Shown here one piece after another: positions 51,977 to 61,249 of a DNA stretch of 64,000 nucleotides. The stretch covers positions 124,001-188,000 of the forward strand of contig DASRBN010000019.1 of NCBI GenBank assembly GCA_035653615.1. Direction: 5' to 3'. The position numbers were made by a program, and so were the translations under genes. The DNA is from Ktedonobacteraceae bacterium. Its GTDB lineage: Bacteria; Chloroflexota; Ktedonobacteria; Ktedonobacterales; Ktedonobacteraceae. Under the pieces are notes generated by a model. That model had not been told where the DNA came from. It did not search any database and saw nothing but the letters and a program-made list of their open reading frames with translations. Numbering within the stretch: the stretch's first letter is position 1; each line of letters opens with the position of its first letter.

Positions 51977-52627
51977 ATGGAAGAAAAAGAAACCGGCCGC
52001 CTGGAAGCTTTTAGCGATGGAGTGTTCGCCGTCGCGATTACCCTGCTGGTCTTGAATATCAGGTTACCGTCCGATACGCAATTACAAGACGCGGGCCTGG
52101 CTTCCTTCCTGGGTAATCAGTGGCCGGCCTTGCTGGCTTTTGTCACCAGTTTTTTGACCATAGGCATTATGTGGATTAATCATCACCGGCTTTTTACACA
52201 CATCCGGCGTACAGATACCGGCCTGATGCTTTTAAACCTCTTGCTCCTTCTAGTAATCGTTTTTATCCCTTTTCCTACAGCGCTGCTGGCGCAGCAATAT
52301 TCACATAATCAGGGGGAGCACGTATCGACTGTGCTCTATGCGGGGGTAAACCTGCTGATGGCGATTGCATTTAATCTTCTGTGGCGCTATGCCTCTTATC
52401 ACAATCGCCTCATCAGCAAAGATGCCGATAAGCACTCGGTAAATGCTATCAGCAGGCAATATTTGTTCGGGCCGCTACTCTATCTGGTTGTTTTCGGGTT
52501 AGCCTGGCTCAATACGCCTGCTAGCCTGACATTCACGTTCATCCTGGCGCTTTTCTTTGCTCTGCCTCCCCGGTCGCTGCTTGTGACAGTAGAAAAGGTA
52601 CAGGCGCAACAGGATGAGGCCGAATAG
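51977..52627 (+). CDS. TMEM175-like potassium channel family protein (DUF1211)
   Basis: A 216-residue protein with six predicted helices. The first carries RLEAFSDGVFAVAITLLVL, the hallmark FSDGxFA motif of the TMEM175 family, whose bacterial members form tetrameric potassium-permeable channels. HHRLF follows in the second loop. The protein has one six-helix repeat, as in bacterial members; animal TMEM175 has two. The ATG at 51977 follows AAGGACTATCGAGG. It ends at a bidirectional terminator. Confidence 0.9.
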   Translation: MEEKETGRLEAFSDGVFAVAITLLVLNIRLPSDTQLQDAGLASFLGNQWPALLAFVTSFLTIGIMWINHHRLFTHIRRTDTGLMLLNLLLLLVIVFIPFPTALLAQQYSHNQGEHVSTVLYAGVNLLMAIAFNLLWRYASYHNRLISKDADKHSVNAISRQYLFGPLLYLVVFGLAWLNTPASLTFTFILALFFALPPRSLLVTVEKVQAQQDEAE

Positions 52628-52650
52628 ATAGAGTCACAAGCAAGAATCAA

Positions 52651-52688
52651 AAAGCCGGCGGTTGTGACCTGATTGAACCGCCGGCTTT
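52651..52688. terminator. Bidirectional terminator
   Basis: AAAGCCGGCGGTT (52651-52663) pairs perfectly with AACCGCCGGCTTT (52676-52688). It lies between the convergent TMEM175-like and LysM-CHAP genes, with A/T runs on each side. Confidence 0.8.
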
Positions 52689-52714
52689 ACCCTTGTCTTA
52701 CTGTTATGTGCCGA

Positions 52715-53428
52715 TTAATAGGTGATGAACGTTACACCAGGGCCTGGAGAAAACTGCACATATGTTACCTCCCAGTAATAGATGCCCCAGTTCATATTGC
52801 TGGCGATAACATTCCCATTCTGAAGGATGCGCTCGACCACGGCTACGTGCCCCAGGCTATACGCTCCCTGCACCCATGGCTGCAAATCCACAATAGCCCC
52901 GACCGTTGGCGAGCTTGAGACGTGCCAGCCAAACTGGTAGGCGCGCGCGGTCCACTGCCAGGCATCCGATTGCGTCGTCCACGGCACGTAAATGCCGTGC
53001 AACTGGTAGTAACGCTGATTGGCATACCACGTACACTGGCCATAGGGGAAGAAATTCCCCAGGCCTTTTGGCGCGTTCAAGCCGCCGGAGCCACCGGAGC
53101 CGCCTAAATGTGCGCCTGGGATGCACACTTTCTGATTGATGTAAATCAGATTGGGATTGGGAATATGATTATAGGTGGCCAGTTTCTGCCAGGTTGTACC
53201 ATAACGGGCCGCGATGCCTCCCAATGTATCGCCGCTCACGACGATATACGTCTGATCCCCGCTGGAGCAGGCGGATTGCGCGAAGGCGCCAAATATGTTC
53301 ATCCCCAACCCATTCCCCAGGACGAGTAAGCCCAGTATCCCGATCACCGAGATGTGTCCGATCACAATACTGGCTATTCGATGCTGCTGAAGATAGTGCC
53401 AGATTCGCTGGTGTACTTGCATCTGCAA
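52715..53428 (-). CDS. LysM and CHAP domain cell-wall hydrolase
   Basis: A 237-residue exported protein. A membrane helix ([20 protein letters not shown]) lies near residues 22-45. A LysM domain follows ([17 protein letters not shown], binds glycan chains). After a Gly-rich linker comes a CHAP domain with the catalytic Cys in [12 protein letters not shown] and His in [15 protein letters not shown] enzymes cut peptidoglycan peptide or amide bonds. It probably serves in wall remodelling. The start at 53428 lies after AGAAGAGGGG. Confidence 0.9.
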   Translation of the reverse strand: MQMQVHQRIWHYLQQHRIASIVIGHISVIGILGLLVLGNGLGMNIFGAFAQSACSSGDQTYIVVSGDTLGGIAARYGTTWQKLATYNHIPNPNLIYINQKVCIPGAHLGGSGGSGGLNAPKGLGNFFPYGQCTWYANQRYYQLHGIYVPWTTQSDAWQWTARAYQFGWHVSSSPTVGAIVDLQPWVQGAYSLGHVAVVERILQNGNVIASNMNWGIYYWEVTYVQFSPGPGVTFITY

Positions 53429-53739
53429 TTAACCCCTCTTCTATTTACTATTCGACTGCCGCGTCGCGGGAAAAACTCACGTACTCAGTCAGGTCACAGT
53501 TCCCGCAACCAAATAAATGTATACTGATGTGCATATTAGTATATGGACAGGATGAGTAAGCTTGAAACAATCTGAAATGTAGGACAAAAGGGCTAAACGT
53601 GGTAAAGGCCTGAAAGATTGCTTTGGGGGGATTGGTGTTACAAAATTCGGCCAAAAAGGGTCTTGACGGATAGGAGAGGCCATGCTATAGTGTGTCGCGT
53701 GAGGGGGAGAGCGAGAGACCTTTCACAGGAAGTAAGCAT
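53429..53739. other. Intergenic region with the tRNA-Phe promoter
   Basis: About 310 bases without a supported gene. The only clear element is the promoter at 53663-53691. Short frames on the minus strand lack support. Confidence 0.5.
53663..53691 (+). promoter_or_regulatory. Promoter of tRNA-Phe
   Basis: TTGACG at 53663-53668 and TATAGT at 53686-53691 are spaced by 17 bases. It starts transcription about 40 bases before the tRNA. Confidence 0.65.
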
Positions 53740-53812
<73 letters not shown>

Positions 53813-53836
53813 CTTTTTTATGGTTCCCGAACGAAA

Positions 53837-53879
53837 TAACAAGCCTGAAACAGCTTCTAGACTAGCTTCAGGCTTGTTA
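53837..53879. terminator. Hairpin downstream of tRNA-Phe
   Basis: TAACAAGCCTGAA (53837-53849) pairs perfectly with TTCAGGCTTGTTA (53867-53879), followed by CGTTTTTC. This is a good intrinsic terminator for tRNA-Phe. Confidence 0.7.
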
Positions 53880-53949
53880 CGTTTTTCACTCCCACTACTC
53901 AGTGCAACAATTACCACAAACTCAGGCGTAGGCAGGGACGGCTCCACCA

Positions 53950-54085
53950 TCACTATCGTCGTCTCCCCTGTGATAGGCCTCTCCGAAGTTGGGGTCACCA
54001 CCATGCTCCCGGCGCTCACCCCCACGTAGACCATCTCGCGCTCAAACACTCTTCCAAAGTCTCGGTACTGCTTAGAGGATACCAC
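53950..54085 (-). pseudogene. Fragment of a peptidase S51 (dipeptidase E-like) gene
   Basis: On the minus strand a frame reads FGRVFEREMVYVGVSAGSMV and VTPT. YVGVSAGSMV is the nucleophile elbow of the S51 family (catalytic Ser in SAGS). The rest of the expected protein of about 220 residues is missing and the frame then runs on through unrelated text and the tRNA. It is a short relic next to tRNA-Phe. Confidence 0.55.
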
Positions 54086-54100
54086 ACATGAAACGTTTGT

Positions 54101-54706
54101 TCAAGAGAGCGTGTTCTGGTGATTTCCTAAAAACCGGAACTCCCCCCGCCCCAGATCAAACTCCCCCCGCTCACCATTACCCGCATCAAGCATCACCACC
54201 CCGTTCCTCACTCCCACAATCGTCAGCGCCCCAACCCCTTTTGTGGTCTCATACATATGCAGGCTTTGCTGACCCGTCTTTAGATTCTCTCGTAAGATGA
54301 CCAGCGCTCCGGTATCTGGCGCGCGTGCCATTGAACCGGCGTAAATAGACATCATCACATCGTTAACGATCACGCGGGCAATATTGGTGGGATGGAACAC
54401 GTTGGCCGGTACAGGAATCGGCCCGCCCACGGAGAGCGGCAATACACCTGCCGTTTGCTGCGCGATGGGCGTATTGCGGCTCTCCGTGGGCGTTTCATAG
54501 AAGGCGTTTGTTGCCTGCGCAGAAGTGGTAGCAGCGATGGTTGAGGGCTGGTTCCTGCTGGCAGCATATGCTGCCAGCCACATGCAGGCGATCAGCAGTG
54601 CCAGCGCGCCCGGCTTCCAGCCGCGATGCAGGAGGGAGAGTATGCCGGGCCGGGCGACCAGCTTTCTTGTTTTTACGCGACGACGTTTAGCGGTGCGTTT
54701 CTGCAT
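54101..54706 (-). CDS. Single-pass membrane protein of unknown function
   Basis: A 201-residue protein. The N-terminus is very basic (KRTAKRRRVKTRK). A helix follows at about 31-48 (GALALLIACMWLAAYAA), and then an outer domain of about 150 residues. The outer domain has a beta-like pattern (VIVNDVMMSIYAG, LVILRENLKTGQQSLHMYE, ALTIVGVRNGVVMLD) that might form a small beta-propeller or sandwich. No family is recognised. The stop of the secreted protein gene upstream lies 22 bases before its ATG, so the two may be one operon. Confidence 0.65.
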   Translation of the reverse strand: MQKRTAKRRRVKTRKLVARPGILSLLHRGWKPGALALLIACMWLAAYAASRNQPSTIAATTSAQATNAFYETPTESRNTPIAQQTAGVLPLSVGGPIPVPANVFHPTNIARVIVNDVMMSIYAGSMARAPDTGALVILRENLKTGQQSLHMYETTKGVGALTIVGVRNGVVMLDAGNGERGEFDLGRGEFRFLGNHQNTLS

Positions 54707-54727
54707 GTTGCTCTCGTTTCTCTCTGG

Positions 54728-55729
54728 CTAATGAGCGTAAAAGATCTCGGTCGAGAAGATCATGCCGGGCAGGTCTTTGGCCGTGCAGCTATTCGAGGCT
54801 TCGGCGTTGTACATATCGACGAAGGCCTGGTAGGGCGAGTTGGTGCCGGGGGCGTTCTCGGCCATCGTGCCCTTGAAGTACATGGGTTCACCCTCGTTGT
54901 AGCAGGCCCAGATGCTTAGCGGCTCCCAGTCGTAGGTCGCGTCGGCGTTGTAGTAGATCTCCGGCAGGGGCAACTGGTCCGTGGCGCCATAGGCGATGTA
55001 CCAGACCTGGTAATTGCTCCACCAGCCGGGGGAGTCGTCGCCGAAATCGAAGTAGACATGGCGGGTGACGCTGTTATAGCCGTTCACGAGACTGCTCGTC
55101 AGCGTGAAGCTGTTCCACTCCACTTCCAGGTCCCCGGCGCCGTTGATGCCGACCACGCCCGTATAATGGTTGTCGTTGATAAAGCTCTGCAAGGTGTTGA
55201 TCATCTCGCCCCACTGCTGGCCATCGGCGTACCAGGCCCAGGTGGTGAGGGGAATTGCATTATCGGAGTAGTAGTTGCTTTCGCCGACGGCGATGGCGAT
55301 ATCCGTGTAACGAGTGCGGCAGTACCAGACGCCCTGGGCGAAGTTGGCCACGGCGTGCATAATGGCGGTATCTGTATCGTCATGGCCGCCGAAGTCGTAA
55401 GTACCGTACACGTTCCCGCCAAAATACACCGGCTGGCCCCAGTCCAGGATGATCAATCCGGGCGCTCCCTGGGCGGCGCCGCATCCCTGGTTGTACATCG
55501 TAACGTTATTGGTCGTGTTTTCGTACAGTGAGATAGTGTTGGCAGGCACGCCCAACAGCGCCTTCTGCTTTCTGGGCAGTATTTGCAGGCTATTTTTGGC
55601 CGGACTATGGTGCGGCTTCAATATGGCATTCGCGCTTGCCACCTGTAACCTGACTGCGTTCAGTCCAATAAACATGCCTGGTAGAATCAGTAGAACGATG
55701 ATGCCGGCAAACCGGCGTCGAAATTGCAT
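54728..55729 (-). CDS. Secreted protein of unknown function
   Basis: A 333-residue exported protein with a signal peptide (RRFAGIIVLLILPGMFIGL). The body is rich in Tyr, Trp, Asn and Asp: LIILDWGQPVYFGGNVYGTY, TDIAIAVGESNYYSD, GVVGINGAGDLEVEWNS, VWYIAYGA and YYNADATYDWEPLSIWA. The alternation of short beta-like strands with acidic ends (DWG, DLEVEW) recalls TIM-barrel glycoside hydrolases such as GH25-like or DUF1906 proteins, but no family is certain. It has about four Cys that could form disulphides. It is followed on the same strand by the single-pass protein gene. Confidence 0.65.
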   Translation of the reverse strand: MQFRRRFAGIIVLLILPGMFIGLNAVRLQVASANAILKPHHSPAKNSLQILPRKQKALLGVPANTISLYENTTNNVTMYNQGCGAAQGAPGLIILDWGQPVYFGGNVYGTYDFGGHDDTDTAIMHAVANFAQGVWYCRTRYTDIAIAVGESNYYSDNAIPLTTWAWYADGQQWGEMINTLQSFINDNHYTGVVGINGAGDLEVEWNSFTLTSSLVNGYNSVTRHVYFDFGDDSPGWWSNYQVWYIAYGATDQLPLPEIYYNADATYDWEPLSIWACYNEGEPMYFKGTMAENAPGTNSPYQAFVDMYNAEASNSCTAKDLPGMIFSTEIFYAH

Positions 55730-56256
55730 AATGTAGTACCTCGCTTCCTATGAAGGCAAACTTTCCGAAACTCATTAGTTGCCAGATACCTATATCGACC
55801 AGTTTATCGGCTCACAATATGGGCTAAACGTCCCGTTTCTTTGGAAGCTAGAGTCCCGTCATCTCTTGACTTCTATTGAGAATGCGGTAGTCTGGGAAAG
55901 GGCAATTACGAAGGTTGTGGCGAGACGCTTGACACCGGTTGCAATCTCCCTTCCCATGGGGTATGCTCTAACATTGATGCCATCGATACCCTTATCGGGT
56001 GAAACGTTGGAAAGTTTCCGCAATTTTGCAGTCAAGATGTATAGAGAGTAGTAGCAGGTGCAAAAAGGGTTTGGATTTCGCGTTATTGAAAGGGAATCAG
56101 TCCGCTGATTCCATTCAGGCAGCGCTGCAACGTGGCTTCGCTGCTTGACACATCTGGTAAAAAAGATCACAGGATTATGATGCAGGGCGCTCAAAAATAA
56201 AGATCAAGGGGTAAAAAGTAGCCAGTACGCCTGGCTTTTGCATGGAGGATAGAGGC
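55730..56256. other. Intergenic region without a supported gene
   Basis: About 530 bases between divergent genes. Two overlapping short frames on opposite strands (55779-56051 and 55859-56194) lack ribosome binding sites, and neither product is recognised. They could be remnants. GGAGGATAGAGGC near 56240-56255 is the ribosome binding region of the next gene. Confidence 0.5.
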
Positions 56257-57702
56257 ATGAGCGAGCAGAAGCCATCTCTTCGACCAGAGGAGCAGCCATC
56301 TTTGACCAAAGATTCACGTAAGCGATTGCAGAGACGCGAGCAACGCCTGCTTGAACGCCTGCAAGAAGCCCAGGCAGCGCAGGCCAAAGCGCTGGAACGC
56401 TTTCAGCGGGCGCAGGCGCGTTTGCAGAAACGCACGCGGCGCGTGCAGCGTGTAGAGAGCCGCCTGTCAGAAATTCGCCAGCAGCTCTCTGGCGAGTCCC
56501 AAACAGGAGCTCTAGCAGTTCAAGAGACGCAAGCCGCAACCGGTAATGAAGAGGAAAAGGCCGCGGGGCAGGCGGAAATTGAGCCATCGCCGGTAGCTTC
56601 CGGGCAGGAGGCCGCAGGCGAGACGCAGCAGGAGCCTTCTACCGGTGATGCGTTTATGCAGGAAGTCTTGCTGGTTGATGATGCTGAACATGCAGGCCCA
56701 CCTTTCGCTTACGCTGGCGAGAGCCGGGAGCAACTTGCCGGAGAAGTCGGGACCGCCGCTCCACAAGAGACCAGCAGTAGAGCCGCGCAGCGTGTCCGGG
56801 ATGCACGTGCCGCAGCCGAAGCCGCGGAAGAAAACGCGCGTCTCGCGGCGCAACGAGCAGCCGAGATAGCTGCCCGTGTGGAGCAGGTGGGTTCTGGTCG
56901 CCATCTCATACAAGAACTCTCGCGGGCTCAGGCCGAGGCGGAGCGTGCCAGGGCTTTTGCCCGCGAAGCCGAACGCGCTGCCGAGGAGGCCGAACGGGAG
57001 GAAAGTACAGCCCCTGAGCCTGGCGCTGGGCTTGAAGATTCCGGCGAAGAGCAGCTTCTCCAAAGCGGAGGACAGGAAGACGAGGCCGGGGGCTATTCGA
57101 AGATAGAGATAGAAGTCTATGCAGGCTCGCCTGACGAGGCGGTCGCGATGGAAGAAACTCCGCCTTCCCAGGATGCCGCGGAAATCCAGGATGGCGAGAT
57201 CGCCGCGCTAGAGGTGGAAGAGGAGATCGTAGATGCCCTGGCGGCAAGGTCTGTTGCCGAAATTGCTGCCGAGCGCGCGGCCTCAGCGGAAGCGATTGCG
57301 GAGGCCAGCAGCGCGCAAACGCGGGAAGCGCGCCGCCGCGTGCAAGAGGCCGAGGCGGCATTGGGGCAGGTGCGGCTCGCCATCCGCAGTGGCGCCTTAA
57401 GCGGAGCAGAGGCCGACCTGGCGCTGCGAAACGCGGAAGATGAGCTAACGCGCGCGCTGGCTTTTCTGGCCGATGCCGAAGCGAACGAGGAGCAGGCGGT
57501 CAATAATGCCATGAACGCCGAAGCGGAGGCTGAAGTTGCCGAGGGCATGTCCTATGCCGCTACCGAACGCGAACTCGAAGACCTTGAAAAACTCGACAGG
57601 GCGTCTACTGAGGTAGAAGTGGCAGAAAGTGCTCCGATTGAAGTAGATGATGAGGATAGCACCATAAAGATTCCTATAATTCACCCACCTGAGTCGATGT
57701 GA
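56257..57702 (+). CDS. Ala/Glu-rich coiled-coil protein
   Basis: A 481-residue highly charged protein. Residues 10-90 form a coiled coil (RLQRREQRLLERLQEAQAAQ, KRTRRVQRVESRL). A Glu/Gln-rich linker follows, and then long Ala/Glu/Arg heptads (about 180-250 and 330-455). There is no signal peptide, membrane helix or enzyme domain. Its composition is biased and its length may vary. GAGG lies before the ATG at 56257. The next gene (DUF2851) starts two bases after its stop, so they are probably co-transcribed. Function unknown; it may be a structural or nucleoid-type protein. Confidence 0.75.
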   Translation: MSEQKPSLRPEEQPSLTKDSRKRLQRREQRLLERLQEAQAAQAKALERFQRAQARLQKRTRRVQRVESRLSEIRQQLSGESQTGALAVQETQAATGNEEEKAAGQAEIEPSPVASGQEAAGETQQEPSTGDAFMQEVLLVDDAEHAGPPFAYAGESREQLAGEVGTAAPQETSSRAAQRVRDARAAAEAAEENARLAAQRAAEIAARVEQVGSGRHLIQELSRAQAEAERARAFAREAERAAEEAEREESTAPEPGAGLEDSGEEQLLQSGGQEDEAGGYSKIEIEVYAGSPDEAVAMEETPPSQDAAEIQDGEIAALEVEEEIVDALAARSVAEIAAERAASAEAIAEASSAQTREARRRVQEAEAALGQVRLAIRSGALSGAEADLALRNAEDELTRALAFLADAEANEEQAVNNAMNAEAEAEVAEGMSYAATERELEDLEKLDRASTEVEVAESAPIEVDDEDSTIKIPIIHPPESM

Positions 57703-57703
57703 A

Positions 57704-58921
57704 GTGAACGCGTATGCCTATCTCCAGGAAACCGACGTTGCTCGCCGCTGGTGGACAGTATCACGCGATATCGTCATGCCGCTCAGCGATGGCGCCACCT
57801 GCCGGGTGGATTTCCAGGGCCGTCCGGGAGGCTCAATGGGACCGGATGTGCGCGACGCGGTCCTCATTTTTATGCATGGCAGAAAGTTACCGGCGCGGGA
57901 CGCTTCCGGGCGGCAACGAGATGAAAAACGGGTGGTAGGCGATGTCGAATTTCACATCCGCTCCAGCGATTGGTGTGCTCATGCTCACGATAGCGACCCG
58001 CGTTACAACAATGTCATCCTGCATGTCGTCTTAATTTATGATGACGTGACCCCGATACGCCGCCAGGATGGTCGCATCATCCCCACCTGCTGTCTCAATG
58101 ACCTGCCGCCTCTCGCCTATGACCCACCTGTTTGGCCGTGCCGGGAAAGCTTTTCGCGCGTGAGCGACGCGGAATGCGCTCGCCTGCTGACCTTTGCCGG
58201 CCTGCTGCGTTTCGAACAGAAGACACAGACCTTGCTCGCCCTCTTGCGCGCGGCATCCCCCCACGGCGATTTCAGCGCCTATGATACCTGCTTGATAAGC
58301 GCGCTTGCAGAGGGTCTTGGATACGGGCGAGATCGCGTTTTCTTTCGCGCCGCCGGTCTGCACCTGCTCGATATGCTGGACAAAGGCGACATTCCCGAAC
58401 CGCTGGGTCACAGCAACGAGCCACCGCCTCTAGATGCCCGCCGCCTGGGCATCCTGGGCCGCCTCGTTCGAAGCTGGCGCGCCACCGGCTTGTGGGAGAC
58501 GTTGCGAGAAGTGCTACTTCCCACCTGTGCCACGGAGGTATTTACACTACCCTATTATGAAAGCGGGTCGCATCCCAGCAGGTCATCGCAAATTATCCAG
58601 CGTATCCGTGCCATATTCGAAGGCCTGAGCCCGGCGCGAACGGACATCCTGATCTGCAATGTGGTACTCCCATTTGCCGCTGCTGTGGGCCTGTTGGAGA
58701 ACGATGCGCGGCTCGCGGAACAGGCTGAAAGCCTCTATGTAAGGTATCCGGCGCTCCCTTCCAATACCATCACACGGGCGATGTGCCGCCAGCTTCAGTT
58801 GAGTGGTGAACCCAGGAGCGCCTGCCAGCAGCAGGGATTGCACTATATCTATGCCGCGACCTGCCGCGAGAAGCTTTGCGCGCGCTGCATCGCCGGTAAG
58901 TACGAATGGAGGACGCTATGA
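57704..58921 (+). CDS. DUF2851 family protein
   Basis: A 405-residue protein of the DUF2851 family. Family text includes RWWTVSRDIVMPLSDGATCR, VDFQGRPGGSMGPDVRDAVL, VGDVEFHIRSSDWCAHAHDS, DPRYNNVILHVVLIYDD and a late C-terminal CARC motif. The GDVE.H..S.DW block contains conserved acidic and His residues that look like an active or metal site, but no reaction is known. GTG at 57704 lies just after the upstream stop. Its stop overlaps the next gene (ATGA), so translation is coupled. Confidence 0.88.
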   Translation: MNAYAYLQETDVARRWWTVSRDIVMPLSDGATCRVDFQGRPGGSMGPDVRDAVLIFMHGRKLPARDASGRQRDEKRVVGDVEFHIRSSDWCAHAHDSDPRYNNVILHVVLIYDDVTPIRRQDGRIIPTCCLNDLPPLAYDPPVWPCRESFSRVSDAECARLLTFAGLLRFEQKTQTLLALLRAASPHGDFSAYDTCLISALAEGLGYGRDRVFFRAAGLHLLDMLDKGDIPEPLGHSNEPPPLDARRLGILGRLVRSWRATGLWETLREVLLPTCATEVFTLPYYESGSHPSRSSQIIQRIRAIFEGLSPARTDILICNVVLPFAAAVGLLENDARLAEQAESLYVRYPALPSNTITRAMCRQLQLSGEPRSACQQQGLHYIYAATCREKLCARCIAGKYEWRTL

Positions 58922-59658
58922 CGCAGCAGGAGGGCGAAAGGCTGGCGCGGTTTCTGGCGCGTGCGGGCGTGGCATCGCGCCGCCATGCCGAGGAGCTTAT
59001 CGCAGCCGGGCGCGTGCAGGTGAACGGTGCTACGATTACCAGTCAGGGCACGCGCATCAATCCGCAACGCGATACGGTGACCGTCGATGGTAAGGCGGTG
59101 CAGACCCCCACCCGGCACGTCTATATCATGCTGCACAAGCCCACCGGCTACGTCACCACAGCCGCTGATCCGCAGGGCCGCCCGACCGTACTGGATCTGC
59201 TCCCTGTCGAACTGCGCCGCCTGCGTGTCTATCCGGTGGGCCGCCTGGATATTGATACCAGCGGCCTGCTCCTGCTGACCAACGACGGCGACTTCGCGCA
59301 GCGCATGACCCATCCTCGCTACTCGACTGAGAAGCACTATGAAGCGCTGGTGCGGGGCTGTCCAACTGAGGAAGCCCTGGCCGCCCTGCGCGAAGGAGTA
59401 ACGGTGGTCGTGGATGACGAACGCAGCTACCGCACCTCGCCCGCGCAAGTACGCATTTTGCAGCGCGCGGGCGCGAATTGCAGGCTGGCGCTGACAATCC
59501 ACGAGGGGCGCAAAAGGCAGGTGCGCCGGATGATCTCTACCGTAGGATACAAGGTTTTGGAGTTGAAACGAGTGGCCGTGGGGAAGCTCACGCTGGGGGA
59601 TTTGCCGGTGGGGGAGTGGAGGTATTTAAGGGATGAAGAGGTGAGAGGGCTGATGTGA
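58918..59658 (+). CDS. rluB: RsuA/RluB family pseudouridine synthase
   Basis: A 246-residue rRNA pseudouridine synthase. The N-terminal S4 RNA-binding domain (ARFLARAGVASRRHAEELIA) is followed by the catalytic domain with GRLDIDTSGLLLLTNDGDF, whose Asp is the nucleophile. RluB modifies the 23S rRNA; the exact target here is not provable, so the symbol is tentative. The ATG at 58918 overlaps the upstream stop and follows GGAGG. Cytidylate kinase comes next, after a 49-base gap. Confidence 0.9.
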   Translation: MTQQEGERLARFLARAGVASRRHAEELIAAGRVQVNGATITSQGTRINPQRDTVTVDGKAVQTPTRHVYIMLHKPTGYVTTAADPQGRPTVLDLLPVELRRLRVYPVGRLDIDTSGLLLLTNDGDFAQRMTHPRYSTEKHYEALVRGCPTEEALAALREGVTVVVDDERSYRTSPAQVRILQRAGANCRLALTIHEGRKRQVRRMISTVGYKVLELKRVAVGKLTLGDLPVGEWRYLRDEEVRGLM

Positions 59659-59707
59659 TATAATCCCTCTGACTGAGTATCGGCATCGATAAATGTATGG
59701 AGGGAAC

Positions 59708-60406
59708 ATGCAGAAGCCAGCGTGTATCGCTATCGATGGGCCTGCCGGGTCTGGCAAGAGTACGATAGGGAAACTATTGGGGCAGCGATTGGGTTATCTC
59801 TATATCGACACGGGGGCAATGTACCGCGCGGTCGCGTGGCTGGCATTGCAGGAAGGCGTCGATATTACCGATGGACCCGCCCTGGCGCGGCTGGCAGAGC
59901 ATGCCCACATCGTCATTAGCCATCCACATATTCAAGATGGCCGCCAGTATACCGTCACCGTTAGAGGACGCGATATTACCTGGGATATCCGCAGCGCCCC
60001 CGTCACGCGGGCCGTCTCCATCGTCTCGGCCCACCCCGAAGTACGCGCCATCCTCATTGCTCAGCAGCGGGCCATGGCACACCAGACAGGCCGCGTCGTC
60101 ATGGTGGGACGCGATATTGGAGCCGTGGTGCTGCCCGATGCCGAACTAAAAATTTACCTTACCGCCAGCCTGATGGAGCGCGCTCGCCGCCGTTATGCCG
60201 AGTTGGAACAGCGACAGCAAGCCACGGGTGCAGCGAACAGGCAACTTCCATCGTTAGAAGAAGTAGTACAGGATATTGCGCGCCGTGATGAGATCGATCG
60301 CGCTAACCTGCAGCCTGCCCCGGATGCCATTATAATTGCGACCGACAACCTTACAATTGAGCAGGTACTCGATCTCATCTCTAGTTACCTGGAGGATCCA
60401 GTATGA
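59708..60406 (+). CDS. cmk: Cytidylate kinase
   Basis: A 232-residue CMP/dCMP kinase: P-loop AIDGPAGSGKSTIGK, the CMP-binding text YIDTGAMYRAVAWLAL and VMVGRDIGAVVLPDAELKIY, and the LID-like RRRYAEL. It makes CDP and dCDP for nucleic acid and lipid synthesis. The ATG at 59708 follows GGAGGG. Its last four bases overlap the start of the acyltransferase gene. The pairing of cmk with plsC is common in Firmicutes and Chloroflexota. Confidence 0.95.
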   Translation: MQKPACIAIDGPAGSGKSTIGKLLGQRLGYLYIDTGAMYRAVAWLALQEGVDITDGPALARLAEHAHIVISHPHIQDGRQYTVTVRGRDITWDIRSAPVTRAVSIVSAHPEVRAILIAQQRAMAHQTGRVVMVGRDIGAVVLPDAELKIYLTASLMERARRRYAELEQRQQATGAANRQLPSLEEVVQDIARRDEIDRANLQPAPDAIIIATDNLTIEQVLDLISSYLEDPV

Positions 60407-61212
60407 CGCAGGATGTCAATTCAACTACCTCTTCTGGTGGGCACAACGACCCGCAACAATCGCCGCTTCCGCAACAGGCAACAGCTGATCTGAAAAAGCC
60501 AGCTAAGGCAAAAAAGCCGGAAAAAAATCTGTATGAACCGTATGATACGCCGCTCATCGCCTGGAATCTGATTCGTATTCTGGCGCGCATTATCTTTCCG
60601 TTTGTCATGCGCGTGCGCGTGCTGGGCCGCAAGAATCTCCCATCGAAAGGGCCTCTCATTATCGCAGCCAACCATCTTTCGTGGACTGATATTCCGCTCA
60701 TTCCCGCCTTTCTTCCTTATAAAGTGGTCGCGATGGCGAAAGAGGAGGCTTTCCATAGCAATGTAGGCTGGCTTGTGCGCTTCATGGGCGGCTTCCCGGT
60801 CAAGCGTGGTGAAGGTGACCGCCAGGCCATCCGCACAGCTGATGAACAGTTGAAACAGGGCAAAGTGCTGCTGATATTTCCTGAGGGCACGCGCAGCAAG
60901 ACGCACACACTGGCAAAAGGGCATGCAGGCCTGGGCATGATCGCGCTGCGCTCGGGCGCCCCGGTCGTGCCGGTAGCGATCTGGGGCAGCGAACACGTGC
61001 TGAAAAAGTTTCGCCCGCGCGTTACCATCGCCTATGGTCCACCGATCATCCTGAAACCGGCGGGTACAAAGATCACGCGCGAAGATATCGACGTGGCGAC
61101 CGAGCAGGTCATGCGTAGCATCGCGGCGATGCTGCCCCCCGCATACAAGGGTGTGTATGGGGAAGAGGGAAGAAGGGTAATGCCAGACGACGAGAGTCCC
61201 GAAAGCCTGTAG
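60403..61212 (+). CDS. plsC: 1-acyl-sn-glycerol-3-phosphate acyltransferase (PlsC family)
   Basis: A 269-residue membrane-associated acyltransferase. The catalytic NHLSWTD (HxxxxD) and the substrate motif FPEGTRSK are intact, followed by PVVPVAIWGSE. It makes phosphatidic acid. The first 40 residues are a Gln/Lys-rich extension of unknown role and about 30 residues longer than usual. Its start overlaps cmk (ATGA), so it is translationally coupled. Confidence 0.93.
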   Translation: MTQDVNSTTSSGGHNDPQQSPLPQQATADLKKPAKAKKPEKNLYEPYDTPLIAWNLIRILARIIFPFVMRVRVLGRKNLPSKGPLIIAANHLSWTDIPLIPAFLPYKVVAMAKEEAFHSNVGWLVRFMGGFPVKRGEGDRQAIRTADEQLKQGKVLLIFPEGTRSKTHTLAKGHAGLGMIALRSGAPVVPVAIWGSEHVLKKFRPRVTIAYGPPIILKPAGTKITREDIDVATEQVMRSIAAMLPPAYKGVYGEEGRRVMPDDESPESL

Positions 61213-61249
61213 GTTCCGGGCACCCTCGTTATCTAGTATCACCTTTCGT

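Noticed and set aside
55779-56194. Two short frames on opposite strands
   Set aside because: No ribosome binding site, no recognisable product, and they overlap each other.
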